A stretch of 64,000 nucleotides of DNA, from the NCBI GenBank assembly GCA_035079385.1, contig JAVHKY010000037.1, positions 3,596,001-3,660,000 on the forward strand, given 5' to 3'. Every line of letters begins with the position of its first letter. The stretch's first letter is position 1. The translations under genes and the position numbers were made by a program. Below are positions 43,824 to 57,341 of this stretch, piece by piece. The notes under the pieces are model-generated. The model ran no database searches. It was not told the origin of the DNA and saw only the letters and a list, made by a program, of their open reading frames with translations. This stretch comes from Aspidiotus rigidus. Taxonomy: Eukaryota > Arthropoda > Insecta > Hemiptera > Diaspididae.

Positions 43824-43909
43824 ATTACAAAGAAGGCTGTACAACCCTAAGGTGTATCAAATTATATTGAACGTGTTACATCTTCGGGTTGCACAGTCTT
43901 CTTTGTAAT
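43824..43909. ncRNA. Perfectly sized stem-loop, miRNA-precursor-like
   Basis: The 33-nt arm attacaaagaaggctgtacaa... (43824-43856) pairs with 43877-43909 across a 20-nt loop. Of 33 positions 29 are Watson-Crick, two are G-U on the plus strand and two are mismatches. Total length is 86 nt. It lies just downstream of Penelope copy 2. It could equally be the relic of a tiny inverted-repeat element; no expression evidence is available from sequence. Confidence 0.4.
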
Positions 43910-43929
43910 ACGAATAACCATAAATTGCA

Positions 43930-45270
43930 AGAACACATCGATTCGACCGTCTATACATTTTCCATTGACGAATTGACGATCATGTCTACGGCGACACCAA
44001 AATTCTCTCAGCTGCAAGCTATTTTACTTTGCCCACAAACGTCGTTTCCTCCTCCGAGCCCACCTGCCTTCCATGATCAAGGAATCCACTCCAAGTTCCT
44101 ACTCTTCTCCCTAATTTTCATATGACTGGCTTTCCAAAGACGACATTGACCAGGGCATGATCAAATACCTGAGAATACCAAGCTGAAAATGAAGTGGACA
44201 CACATCGCCGTCGCCCTCTCTCACCTTACCATATAAGTAGTATAGTCTGCAGCTTAAAACCGTGCCCGTTCAATTACACTACTGAACAAATGATAAATTT
44301 TTGGAATGCACATGAACTACGAAAGATGTTTCTGAAAGTATTTTTCGCGCTGAATTCAATGCCGTTTACCGTTTTTTGGTATCTCATCTAGCTTTTCTGT
44401 AATTTGTGTACAAATATTGAAAATTCGATGAAAACAGGAACTTCAACATGTGATTATTTCGTCATTAATGCGCTTAATCTATATAAGTAATACATGAAAA
44501 TACAGGTAGGACTATCCTCTTTAATTCGTGAAAAAATGAGAACATTTGATCGAGCGGTTTCAGAGAATTATACATTTTTCCAGTAGATCTTTCTGCAATT
44601 GAAAAGTATCATCGAGAAGAATATTTTGTGCAGTTGACAGTGGTCACACTGTTGCGGTTTAGTGGGTTAAGTGAAACCTTAACATCTAGGGAAGAAGTAT
44701 TGAATAGATGAAATCCGAAGGAGCGCAACAGTTTATCAGCAGTAAACCGCAGCGATCAAATTAGATTGTAATCAGTGTTGCCACATGAGGAAATTAATGA
44801 AAAAAGTAGATGACTCGCAACGCAGTACAATTAAGAGCTGAAAACGGCCTATTCCTTTTTTTTTTTCGTCTTTTTTCATTTATTTTTTATGCTCCAGAAG
44901 TCTGGCAATGTTCATAGCAAAAATTAGAACATTTGAAGCATGATAAGCTGGGTTTTAGAGCAAATTTTGAAAAGCTCAACTTTGATGCCTAAAAACTTGA
45001 ATAAATCCCTTAATTCTGAAACAATTTAGTTGTAAATTTAATTGAACATTCTTGAACACACATATAACAAAGTCAAATCCAATTGAGAGCTCATTTCATG
45101 ATTTAAGTGAGTTATTATTCACCTTGAAAAACTGCATTTAGGGTATTTTTAAGAACTTTGGGGTAATATCCTGCGTCACTCAGATGAGATAGAGAAAAAC
45201 GGTTGACACCATTGTGTTCAACGTGAAAAATACTTTTAGAAACATTTGTCGAAGTTCATGTGCACAAAAT
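43930..45270. other. No recognisable gene
   Basis: AT-rich, short non-homologous frames only. Confidence 0.4.
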
Positions 45271-45275
45271 GCTGT

Positions 45276-45945
45276 TCAGTAGTGTTCGCCGCGGACGACT
45301 CACCACGGACGATTCATCGCGGAGGGAGACCCCGATATTCGCCGCGGTGCCGACTCATCGCAATATAGATCATCACGAGTAGAAAATTTTAATGGTAAAG
45401 TTTACAGGAAAAAATTTTTACAAGTTATGTGCAGTACCACGTAAATAAGATATTGTTTCGCGATTTTCGAAATCCATGACCATGGCGTGAATGCGATCGT
45501 CTGAGGCAACATATTTTTTTTTTATGGAGGGAGGGAGACCGTCTCTCCTTGCGTGTACTCCACGTCTCTTGTCTTCTAGAACTTTTTCAAGAGGTGTTCA
45601 GTCGTTGCCGAGTCTCGCGTATAATGTCTCGTTGTCTTTGGCTTCGCGCTCCTCGATTTCAACAGGGAACCTGTTCTATGGGAGGTTTTTTGAGAAATTT
45701 GCCGTGCGCCGTCCACCGTCCGCCAAAAACCTTTGAAAAATTTTGACTCTCTACCTATATATGATAGGAGGGGGACTTGGAAAAATTTCGACTATCGAGC
45801 CATATATGATAGGAGAGGGACTTAGAAAAATTTCGGCCAAGTTTTTTTTTTCGCGGCGTATTGTAACGGTGGCGAGTGTAACCAGCGGCGAGTTGTCCGT
45901 GGCGAATCGTCCGAGGCCAGTTGTACGGACACTCTTAAAATAGCA
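45276..45945. repeat. CpG-rich short-motif arrays in inverted orientation around modules C and B
   Basis: The left array (45276-45360) repeats a 14-17 nt motif of the type cgcggacgactcaccac. The right array (about 45850-45945) carries the same kind of motif in reverse (ggcgagttgtccgtggcgaa). Between them lie modules C (ctgttctatgggaggttttt, gccgtgcgccgtcc) and B (two units, about 45740-45835). Inverted arrays of short motifs around a core resemble subterminal repeats of a DNA element. Confidence 0.45.
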
Positions 45946-46044
45946 AGCAATATATTGACGTCACTGGCTGCTCCAAATATCTGCTTTCGTTCGTTCTCAA
46001 TTATGTCGTCACGAGGAATTGGTCTGTAGGGGTGGTAGACACTC

Positions 46045-46165
46045 TGAAAATTGACCAAAAAAGGACCAAGAAAAACCAAAGACGGCCAAAATACAACAAA
46101 AATTGACCAAAAAGTTCAAAATGAACCAACAAACGATCAAACTTGACCATAATTGATACAGAACA
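46045..46165 (+). repeat. Degenerate short tandem repeat (gaccaaaa)n
   Basis: Repeated phrases ttgaccaaaaa, aggaccaagaaa, aaccaaagacggccaaaat and similar over about 120 nt. Confidence 0.55.
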
Positions 46166-46199
46166 AGAAACAGCGACTAAAATCTATGAACATATCTTC

Positions 46200-49100
46200 A
46201 GATAGAGTAGACGTTTGGAGCGGCTAGTGACGTTATCATGTTGCTGGACTATACTACCCATATTCACTCGTTACACCATCACTCTTAGCAATAAACCAAT
46301 AATGGCGAATGACCGGCATTACATCGAATCTTGCGTCTTCAAAAAATCGTTACAACTCGCGCGCACTTTGGTCAGACCCGTCTCATTTGACCACACTATG
46401 TGTATACTCAAAAACATCCTCCGATAGTTATTTACCTTCACATATGCTTCGCTCTCACTCATCTTTGGAAGCTTTATCACGTCTTAAATGACAAAACTCT
46501 CACGGCTTTCAATTGTCGGAAGCTATCTTGAGCATAGGTACTCACGAAACTTGACTTCTTGAATCCCCTCTACAGAGTCCAACTAACGCACTCGCGATTT
46601 TTCTCGACAAAAGAAAAATAAACACATTTTCTTTTTCTGACTCCCATTTATTCACTTGTAAACGACAAGTGAATATGTATCAACGAAAAAGTACCACAAA
46701 CAGCTCGAATTTATCAATATATCCTTCTGGTCTTCCTCCGGCTAATTTGACCCGAATTGGGTGAGCATCATTTGAGCTCGATTGATATTTCAAATAGATT
46801 ATGTCGAATTCAATTACAAATCAAAGTTTTCTTATACGACGCGCGTATAGATTGGAAACTTTTACATTCAAGTTTACTATCCATAGGCCACAATTACATT
46901 CAGTTCTTTTACGTCGTGTTTTATCCGCGTCAGAATCTGGATTACGAAAGTAAAACTTATTGGATTTTTAATGAAAAAACGGAAAGAAAAAGGAGATGAA
47001 GAAGTTCGAGTAGATCTTGAGAAACTCGAAATCATCTTCGATAAGTTCGGTAACATATATACGTATAATCTTTTCAGACCGAATAGTTGAGCGTGTAGCC
47101 GAACAAAATTTTTCTAAAGTAATTATATGTATTTCGGGCACAAACGCGTAGATATTATGGAAACTATTGGCGTCCATTAAAAAATAATATAAGTAGTTCA
47201 GAGGAAGAAAGAAAGGAGAAGAAAGGTTCGTGACTTTTCGCATAAATATTTATGGATATAAGTAACTTGGACAGTTTAGTAAAACGGTTTGTACTCGTAT
47301 GATATAATTTCTTTTTTTGAACTAGTACATTTACGCCATCTTAGGACTATTTAATGAGATCTCGCAGATAAAATTACGGAAGAAAATCGTCGAGTATTTC
47401 AATTGAGAAAATGATACAATAATATACCTCATACGACCAGAACATCAGACACACTCGGTCCTAAACTAATTACGTCGAGAAAATGTGACAAAAATTTATG
47501 CTAATGACTTTTTTCCGAACCTAAATGGATAATTAAGTAAACGAAATGATGATCCTAACTAGAATAACGAAAAATAACGTTATTCTCACCTGGCGTAGAT
47601 ACAATATATTATATTACCGGATACTTTCATTTTTTACACAGTTAAACTCATCAAGTTCCTTCCATAATATTCCGTCAAACTTTCTCTCGAACCGAGATGC
47701 GTTACGAAGTTCGGTTTACTTAATTTTGTAACTGAGGTTCGAGAGAGGTGACCTGTTTTCCATTAATGTCGTGACCTTATTTGTGTTTCATTTTTCAAAA
47801 TGAGAATCGATATTCGAGATGGTGCTACGAGTGAAGATTGAAAACAAAAAAAGATCGCCAATATTAAAAAAAAAAAAACTAAAACGTACGAAAAGTCAAA
47901 CAAAATCCTCTGATATATAATTAGTAAGTAAGTCTTTAGTTGAAATATAATATGGATGAACTTCGATAGTTAATTACTTTCAATAAAAAAAAAAAAAAAA
48001 AAAAGAAGTAGAAAAATGTACTGAAAGAATACGACTGTTTCCTGAAGTCGAAAAAATTGACAAAATATAGGTATTCAACACGTAGGACGCTGAGTTGCAA
48101 AACTGTCGTTGACAAGAGGGGAAAAAGACTAATGGAGTACAGCGCTTAATTACAATACTGCTGTATGTAAAGCAGACTTGTGAGTAGATAGTCGCTGAGA
48201 ATACTACCAGACATGTTGAAATTATAGTCCGATTCTACAGACAAAAACTAAACATCATCCACGAAAATGAGGAGATGACAAATCTATTCTTTTACTCTTA
48301 CTCTTACAGTAAAGAGAATTCGAACAGGAAAGAAACTTCATCTTATTTTAACCAAAAAAAAAAAAAAAATGAAATGAATTATGTTTGTTTATAAAATTTT
48401 GCGGATTCCAAGGTCTTTCTTGTAAACCGAAATTCGAGCTAAAAATACAATGACAAGGTATTGGTACATTAATTATCATGTCTATTACTAGACGTCAACA
48501 TTTCAATGAAGAATAATTATAGTACGTAAGCTCTTTAGAATTTTTTCGACCTGTTGATCATCACGAATCTACACAAGAATATTTCAATCATTTCTGGATT
48601 ACGAACCTATATTCAAAACATAAACCTCAAATTTTCAGTAAAAATCGTATTGGCCATTACATACCTAATCGGGAGAAAGAGGAAAATTTTCCAAGTTCTA
48701 ATTCCAATACATATATTAGAAGCCAATCAGCAAGAATTTTCCTCGTCCCACCACTACCATGTATAACTAGAGATCAGAGTTTTTACAATTCAACAGTTTA
48801 TAAATTGTACTCGTACCTTTGATACAGGGAGAAGGAGCGAAGTGCCGCACGATGGATTAGGGACAGAATGACTTGAAACAGGGATCTCGTACGGGTAGAA
48901 ATACCGGGGTGAGAGAGAATGTTTCTGTAAACACTCGGAACATTTTCACAGAAAGCAGATTTTAGACGCTATAAGAATTAATTGATGAGGCGTTGCGGAA
49001 AAATATATCTATCCTTGTTTCAACGAACACGCAGCATCAGTCGTTGAGATAGTGCAAGGAGACGATGACAATCTAACATTACGAGTCCAAGAATACTGCA

Positions 49101-50440
49101 TACCGATGCCATGAGAACTAGCAGCATAAAGCTCTCATGGTGAACTCCAGAAACCTGACTAAATTTACGATTAATAATCCACTGAATTTCATCACCAACT
49201 CACATGAAGAACGTACAAAACTAAAAAAAATGATACGAATTCTTTTGGGATGATTCGCGACCTTCTTCAAGCTTAAGCTGTAATTAAAACACATAAAATG
49301 ATAGAAATATGGAAAACATTATTGTTACGCGCCCCTAACCATGAGTTGTCCAGTTACTCTATTTCACTATCCCGTTGAAAAAGTTTTTATGTAGTTTTCA
49401 TGGTACATATTTGCACTCCTTACGAGCCAAGATAGTAGCCATAGTTTTTGATTTTAATCCATCGTTCAGTAGATACCAACAACGAGATAAAAATACCTCA
49501 GCAGAATAAGTTTCAACATTCAATCTCATATCAAAAAATTCTATACATAATTATGATATTTGAACAAGTAACCATTTGCCTAGGCGAGTATTGCATTAAC
49601 ATATTCGTCTATTAGCTATCAACCATAATTATGCAAAACGTATAAGTTTCCTTTTCCTAATTTACAATTTCTGTTTCTTTTCCTGGAAATACGAATATTA
49701 TGGGTTATGCATTTTGAGTGACAAATAAAAAGTCATTCAGATGAAGATGATTGACGCTCATCACGAAACGTGACATACTAAAATATACAATTTACTAACC
49801 CTCCATAATTCATTTTTCTTCCTCGTCTTACATATTAATGGGTATCAACTAACTAGAAGAAAAACCAAGTTTCATTGTCCTTAATTAAATGACGTTATAT
49901 AACGAATTGCCGAAGGAAATAAGAGGAGGGCGACACTGCACTGTGTTACGAGAGGTCCTAATGTACGACTGAAAAATCCGGAATAAGTACCATCCAATAG
50001 AATTCAAACAAGGAAATAGTTTCTGCCCCCGTGAAAAAATTCAGAAAAAAAAAACTAAACGGCTGCATGAAATATTAAAATTTACACATTATAATTCAAC
50101 ATGCTGATAACTATCTGGACATTTGTAAACCAGCGAGTGGACTTCATATCAATGAACATTACACGCTATACAACGATAAGACTTGTGTATACAAAACTAC
50201 TAGATAGAAATTACAAAGACGTAGACTAACATTTGGCGGAGATAAAAAATTTGCCCAAATTAAACAAGACCGGTTGAAGATTACGACGATTTCGATGACG
50301 AAAAGAATAATTTATGCACTTGAACAATTGAGAATATGAATTCATTTTCTCCAAAAATATTTTTTAGTGACTCACCGGCTATTTTGACACGTTTCATGTC
50401 TCTACCAACCGCCTCCCCTCTCCCCCGTTGTTGATGGTAC
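46200..50440. other. No recognisable gene in 4.2 kb
   Basis: AT-rich with poly-A runs (for example 47984-48004). Open frames of 60-91 codons on both strands show no known motif. Probably intergenic or intronic. Confidence 0.4.
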
Positions 50441-50896
50441 TCACATAGAGATGAGACTTGGAAAAATTTCGACCATCGAACTTTTATAGCATTTATGAAA
50501 GATTCAAGCGAACCTGTTCCTACGCCGTTACCTATGATAATTCAGAGGTGGTCTTACTAAAGCAACACACTACAGATCTTGCCATTTGAATATCCGGCTA
50601 CCAAACAGCAAAACCGATGAGCACCGGCGTAATAGAGCACAGTAGCTCGCAACTTTGACTGCGAGTGCCAATGCAACGCTACCAATACGGAAATTTTGTT
50701 CTTACTGGGACGACTCCTGGAAAAACCATCACGTTGGATGACGCTATCAGTGACCTTGACCTGCTTCAAGAACTTGAAAACGTTTCGGCGTTTGCTACTT
50801 CAGAACCTATGCAATCCATATACTGCATGCTAGGCTAAGTACTTCATCCTGGTCCCTATACTGTAAGCTTTCTCTTTTACTAGACCTAACATCAAA

Positions 50897-50992
50897 CATG
50901 ACGAACTAAAGAACGAGGCAAAAACGCCGTTTAATTTTAGCCGTTCGTTCTCCTGTAAGACCTGTGTTAAAGACCGTTCTTAGTTCGTCATG
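50897..50992. repeat. Short inverted repeat
   Basis: catgacgaactaaagaacga (50897-50916) pairs with ccgttcttagttcgtcatg (50974-50992) with one bulged base. A degenerate module B unit lies nearby at about 50455-50480 (gagacttggaaaaatttcga). Confidence 0.5.
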
Positions 50993-51439
50993 TATGAAAT
51001 AAACTACGCTTCATGTTGGGGACTTGAGAACATTTCAAGTTTTGCTACTCTATAAAGAGGCAAATTCTATCCAGACCGCAGTACGACAGGATCAGTGGCC
51101 TTGACCTTATGGAGCCTGTATGTATGAAGCAGTACTAATTTGGATACTTGGGGTTGAAAAATGGAAAAACTGTCCCAACATACAGTACTAGGCTTTCTCT
51201 CTACTATAGAGCTAACATAGAGTGTAATAGGCTTTACTTTCGTCACTTGAAAAACTGTTGCTAAAAAAATGTATATTACGCCAAGAAAGGGAGTTCCTGT
51301 CTCTTACCCGCCAGCTATCGAAATCTTCACTTATTTTCATCATCGATCATTAGACTCAGCGTAATAGGCTGAACCATTATCTCTTTTCTTTTCTAAAGTA
51401 CCCGGCATCTTGACTTATAAATAATTCCTAAGCAATTTA

Positions 51440-51960
51440 TTATCGAAATCTTCCTAACTGTGTTCAACGACAAGTATATTTCAGCAGTTCCGATGGACAG
51501 CTAATAATTTCTGGCACATGACGTCATCACCTGCCGCATTTGGACAGAATATGACCCTCGAAATTGGTAGAAACACCCGTTCCTTGTTATTTGTCGAACT
51601 TATAATACTTTGTTGAAATATTTATTATTTTCCAATTCTCAGGCTTAGAAATTAATTCCGCTTCTCGGACTTCAAATATATTTTCATATTCTCGGTCTTG
51701 GAAATATTTTCCAATCCTCAGACTTGGAATTATTTTCGTATTCTCAAACTTGGAGATATTTTCATATTCTCGGACTTGAAAACATGTATTTCGAAGTCCA
51801 AGAATGGAACAATTTTACAAAAAACAAAGAAACGGGTAATTCTACCAATTTAAACCATGCGGCAAGTAATGACGTCATGTGCTGGAAAATATTTGCTATA
51901 CTTCAGAACTGCTTAGATATCGTTGTAAGTTTATATTGGAAATATTTATTATAGCGCGAG
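51440..51960. mobile_element. Large inverted-repeat (foldback) element with central minisatellite
   Basis: The stretch ctggcacatgacgtcatcac followed by ctgccgcat (about 51511-51540) recurs in reverse at about 51852-51885. Inward similarity includes aaattggtagaaacacccgt against the reverse of acgggtaattctaccaattt. Outward similarity includes agcagttc and the reverse phrase gaactgctta. Arms exceed 100 bp each with moderate divergence. TGACGTCA occurs once in each arm (51519-51526 and 51870-51877). The loop holds the 35-nt minisatellite at 51625-51790. No coding frame. Limits approximate. Confidence 0.55.
51625..51790 (+). repeat. Minisatellite, about 35-nt unit, 4-5 copies
   Basis: Units of the form ttctcggacttggaaatatt followed by ttca/ccatat. 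The ctcggacttggaaat core resembles the cgacttggaaaaatt core of module B, so the two may be related. Confidence 0.7.
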
Positions 51961-54900
51961 CTGATCACTCAAATAATCATAGAATCCACAGAAGAAATTA
52001 TCGAGGCACTCCTTTCAAGTACTGAATTCTTGCTTTGATTTACCAACTCCGAAAGACTTCTACGAGTTCATTCATTGTTGTGTATTTCCAAATTTAACCT
52101 TTCAAATACGACTCAGACAACTTTCGTCTTCTTGAAGATGGCTTTGGTCAAGTCGAGATCGAAGGTACTTATTCTTAGAAAGCAGTGGCCACTAAGCGCC
52201 TTCTGACTCTACTTCAATAACCATCTCCGGATTACGTTAATATCTCTCTGAATCAGTATCAATTTTACTCTGCTAGACGTAAGGATGGACTGACGGACTT
52301 CTTTCGTTTTCTGTCCGTTAGGAACTTCAAGGTAACTTGAACGCATTCAAATCGGTTGTTAATTTACCAAATCGATAAACTCGAATTCATTCGCTGTGAA
52401 AACTAAATTTATTCATTGTATGTAGACATAAATTGTACAACTTTTATTCACTTTTATTAAAATAATATTTTATTAACCCAAGACCGATTTTCTTTCCCAA
52501 ACTCCCTCAAAAACTTATTGTGATTTCTTTACCAGGTCAAGTCTTTAAATCTCATACGATCCCCGGCAAATAGCGAGATACAAATCACAAGACCAGCTAG
52601 ATAGCCTAGCATAAATCTTAGAGGGAATTGCAAAATTTTATGATAGGCGGAAGACTCTACGTCCGTTATAGCATCATTTTATCCTATAATGACTCGAGAA
52701 GGGAGGAGCGAACGAGCGCTGCGAGTTTGCATTTGAGCATAACCTAAGCTTAGCAACCGCATGCCCGTCCGCTATTCATTAGTTAGCCTCACATACAGTG
52801 AAGTAGACTAAAGAGGGGGAAGGGGCGACGAACAAGCAAAGCGAATGAGCCCATGTATTACCCATCAATTAGTTAGACTAACATACACACGGTATACTTG
52901 GAATACATAGAGCAACATACAAAAGCTAGGCTAAAGTTTCAACCTACAGATGACGTCACAAAAAAGGCGTGCCCTTAAAATATCGATTACGTCATTCGCT
53001 ATATAAAATATAAAATTTATTTATTTGGCTCTGCCACAACATTTCTCAGTTTTTGTGAGTGATTTTCATTCATTTGTATACTTCGAGTAATTTTGTAATT
53101 TTTAGAGGTAAATCACAGCTGGTTCTCATTTACCAATAATTATGGTTCAAGAATGACAAGTACCTGTTTTTCTCACGTTCGGAAGTTGTGCCTCTTCATT
53201 CTAATGAGAAAAAGTGTTGTCCGCATTGCACCCAGACACATTAGGAGAGTTTAACCGATCATCGTTGGATACAAATCTTTTCTATGGAACGAAAAGGCGA
53301 CCAATTTAACTTCTCGAGGGGGGGTGGTCTTGCTTCTCCCTTCTTATCTCTCCCCGCGACAGGGTTCATGAAACGAAGCATAATCCTGATCATCTTTGTA
53401 CGTTCCTAAAATAATTCTGATATCCGAAATTTTCATTTTCTCGCATATGGCTACCTGAGATAATCTAAGATCATTCGTCATCACACCATCATGCGACTTT
53501 TTTTTTCTTTATAATGAGCGTACGAATTTATTCTTCAAGTAAAGCAAGCCGAAAGGAATTCAAGGTATTTATTATAATCGATTAATTACAAACCGCCAAT
53601 TTATTTACTTCATGTATTTTCAAGTTCTCATTACCGCCGCGAAGGGCCATTGATACAGAGTAACTAATTTCAAGCTAAATTTTTAGCTCGGAGTCGATGG
53701 CCTCCAACAAGAAAATATTAATTTAAAAATACGCGAGTTGTATTTTTCCGCAATTTCCATACACGTTCGACGAACCCTCTTTTTCTCTATCTTGATCTAA
53801 TATTGCAGCCGAATGGAAGAATTTTTAGAAAAATTTTCATTACAATAAAATCCAACTTTTTATCTACAACTAAGCTAATAATATAAAATAATTAGTCTAT
53901 TATTATAAGAATGTCAAAAATGGAAGATCAAATGTTATGTAAATCTACACGTCGCCGTTTACCATTTACATAATAAATTATGCTTATGAATTCAATCTTA
54001 GTAGATATTTTTATTTGAATATCGTAAAAATTAATAAAGCATGGGTAACATAAATTTCTTGCCAGAAGTATTATTTCTAGCACAATACTAAGCTAAGCAA
54101 ACGGACCTAGCTTTTCTAGGAGAAATTACAGACGGATACAGAATGAAGATAGTTCACACTATGATAAGATACTTGAGTGGAAAAGAGATTGATCACATAT
54201 TATCTCAGGTTTCATTCTTCGATGCCTACATATATAACTTACTCATGTCATAAGAGAGATAATTTTCAATTTTAAAAATTACTATACGAGCAAACACAAA
54301 CGAGTAGGAAAACACTCTCGTAGACCATATGTCAAATACACCGAACTATTAATATTTGAAAAATGAAAACAACATGATTAAGCAGAGACAACTAGAGGAA
54401 AGAAATCGCATGAAGAGAAGAGAAAACTCGTCAGTCAGGGAGGATTGAGAAAATATCAATGACATAAAATATGCTAAGCCAATGAGATTATTTGATTCAT
54501 CCTTTCCTTGAAGCATGCAACACTTTTCAACTCAAGTAATAACTTGATTCCCGAATATTAGATAACCTATTTTAGGATGATAAACAATTCACACTCCCAA
54601 CATCTTCTCTGTATAGCACGATGCTCACGTCACTTGATGATATTTTCAATTTTTTTTTTTTTCTCTCAATCTACAGAATAAAAAACTAAATTACTATTTA
54701 CAGTTTGAGGAGAGACGGTAGGAAGTCATGCGATTTATTTACGAACTTAAGGCGCAAAAATAAGGACAAATCACAGAACGTTACACATTACGACAGCAAC
54801 ACAATTATGCTAGTATGAATATATATTTTTGAAATCACTTGGACACACTGACTCTTTCAAGTTTTAAAGTTGAATATCTTTTTAGAAAATCCTCGCGATT

Positions 54901-55680
54901 ACGCATAAGATGACTAGAGTCGAAGCTCAAAATATTTCAGTACATTCGTGAATTTGAAAATCACAAAGATCATTGAAATACGCTCGATTTCTTCAGCGTA
55001 TGCGCGTATATATTCGAAAACAGGTTGCTAGAAACAATCGAGAGAGAAGAATCCGCTACACAATACTCATTTTATAGTGTTTCCCTACCAATTTTTCATG
55101 CTCTCGTATTACGTTCATGTTCGACGAAACGGGCGGTGATACTAAGTCAAGATCAAACCGTCAACATCAACATCCTGGATATGACCTTGACATAAGTGCC
55201 TTAGTATAGCGCCGTTCGCATCGGCCAGAACTGTTCAGGCACATTATTGCAAAATGGGTTGTGGTCAACAATTCTGCATAGTATTTATTAAAAAGAAATT
55301 ATTCCGTAGAATTTTGATGGTAAAATAAAATACGAATGACCAACAAACCATAGTGAGGTTTAAGGATGGGGATTTACAGAAATGTACAAGATGGGATAAT
55401 TGAAGAGGGGATTAGAGTAACATTTTCAGAGTCGGGACTTTTCTATAATATTTTCGATAATTTTTTACCAATAATAATTAATCGCTTCCTTCAATAATAA
55501 TGTAGGCAGATAATTTTCAATATTCATCTATCAATATCACTTCCCATTGAGTTTAAGAGCAGACGTGTCGGTCCAAATTTGGACAATTAATGGATTTTTG
55601 GTATGAAAATGGACGGAATCATTTGTTCTACTTTTGTTTTGATATCCTTCCCCTCTAATCGCTGCCTTCTGCTGTACGAT
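51961..55680. other. No recognisable gene; dispersed-repeat copy at 52680-52900
   Basis: AT-rich. A TGACGTCA lies at 52951-52958 next to an aaagctaggctaaag phrase. No frame above 60 codons is seen in most of this 3.7-kb stretch. Confidence 0.4.
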
Positions 55681-55686
55681 CGCGGC

Positions 55687-56050
55687 GAGGGGCGGTCAAA
55701 CGTGCAAAAACGCTCATTGTTTCAGACGATAAAAAGAAGGGAATATAATTGAAAAGTTCATTTTCAGTTGTGTGCTCGCGGTGAATAATCGGCTACAGCC
55801 TCGTGTTTGATCGGAGCGGGCAAATGTACGAAAACTTTCGTTGTTCCAGGCGATGGAGGGAAATTTACCGAGAAAGGATCTGTTGCGTGCTCGCGCGATG
55901 AGAGATCGACTCCCGCCCTGCGTATGATCGAAGTAGGCAAACGCGCGGAAATTCTTGTTGAACCGAGAGGAACTCGGTTACAGCTGGTAAATTCTCGTTG
56001 TGCGAAAGAAAACAATGTGAATTTACTAAGTAGTCGATCTCTCACCGCCA
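55687..56050 (+). repeat. Diverged tandem repeat, about 120-nt unit, three copies
   Basis: Heads of the units: ggtcaaacgtgcaaaaacgc (about 55696), gggcaaatgtacgaaaactt (about 55819) and aggcaaacgcgcggaaattc (about 55937). The first two also share a tail with tgtgctcgcg/cgtgctcgcg. CpG-rich compared with its flanks. Overlapping frames of 93 and 106 codons on opposite strands span the repeat and show no known domain. Confidence 0.5.
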
Positions 56051-56129
56051 GTCCACAACAGAAGAATTACTCAGCACATTTGCCTGGTCCGACCATACAC
56101 GCAATTTCAGCCGATCCCTCACCGTAAGC

Positions 56130-57335
56130 TAACAACAGGAGCTGAAGACAACGGTGGGAGAGCGAGGATATATCAGAACCAACTTAGGAAATCCGATAAT
56201 AGGTATCCAATTTTTATCTTCAAAATCCTAAGAACGAAAAACTTTACGCTACAATCCAGCACAAACGTAACACAAACGATGCAACCCATTCCCACCTCAA
56301 AATTTCATCTGAGGAGGGGTTGGGGACATGGACCTTATTGAGGTATCACACTTAATGATTTCCAACTGACATAAAAGACGTCCCTCTCGCTTGAAACGCG
56401 GTAATTCCTTCTCCGTTCTTAAAATTTTATCGATCTAGAAAAATACAGAAGTGAAATTGCAATGTCAGTTAAAAAATGAATGCATCTTTCTTGAAAAAAA
56501 CGAGGTTTTTAGCATGTCTGATTTCACTGAATAGCCTACATTATCAACAATATACTCGACAGCCAATTCTATCAATTCATAATTATGTACATAATATGTA
56601 CGGAAATCTGAAATTTTCTCATTAGGCTAGAAGTGATCTAAAACCTACAAAACGTTGAGAAAGTTCATTGCCCCCCCCCCCTGTATACCTTGCGTCGGGT
56701 GTAATACCTCACTTTTCACAAGTAAAAAATAAAAAATCGGTGGAATTAAAAGAGTGAACGATTGAGAAAACTTACAACACTACAGTGGTATTTTCTTGAT
56801 GGAGCGATCAGGTTCTACGATGAAATAAATATTCGTCAATATCTCAAATAACCCACATTTACAGTATTTTATGTAAATGTGAACGTTATTCACAACAGTT
56901 ATTTATGAAATCTGTAACATACTCGTATCTGGTCTGAACGTAAATACTGGTATCAACTTGACGCAACATACAACAATGCTTCAGTATAAACCCATGCTGG
57001 ATTTTTCAGTTCATATCAGTATAAATCCATTCAATTTCTAATTTAGAATCTTCGAATCAAGTCCCAACCTCTGAAGATGAGTTTGTTATCCTTACATAAA
57101 CATGAGACAAAATATAGACAGCAAAATTTTACAAAACAATTTCTCAAAATTTATACAAGTAGATCTGGTATTTCATGAAATGCTTAGGTGCATACTCATT
57201 TGGTCGGCATTTCATGAAATGACTTACAATTTTCAGTTATTTCACGTAATGCTTTGAATGCTTTACTGATTTTCCAGCTAGTCATGTCTATCGTTAATAG
57301 CGATATTCCTTCCAACGGCATATCAATTCCCGTAA
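56130..57335. other. No recognisable gene
   Basis: AT-rich with an 11-C run at 56671-56681. Confidence 0.4.
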
Positions 57336-57341
57336 GATTAC

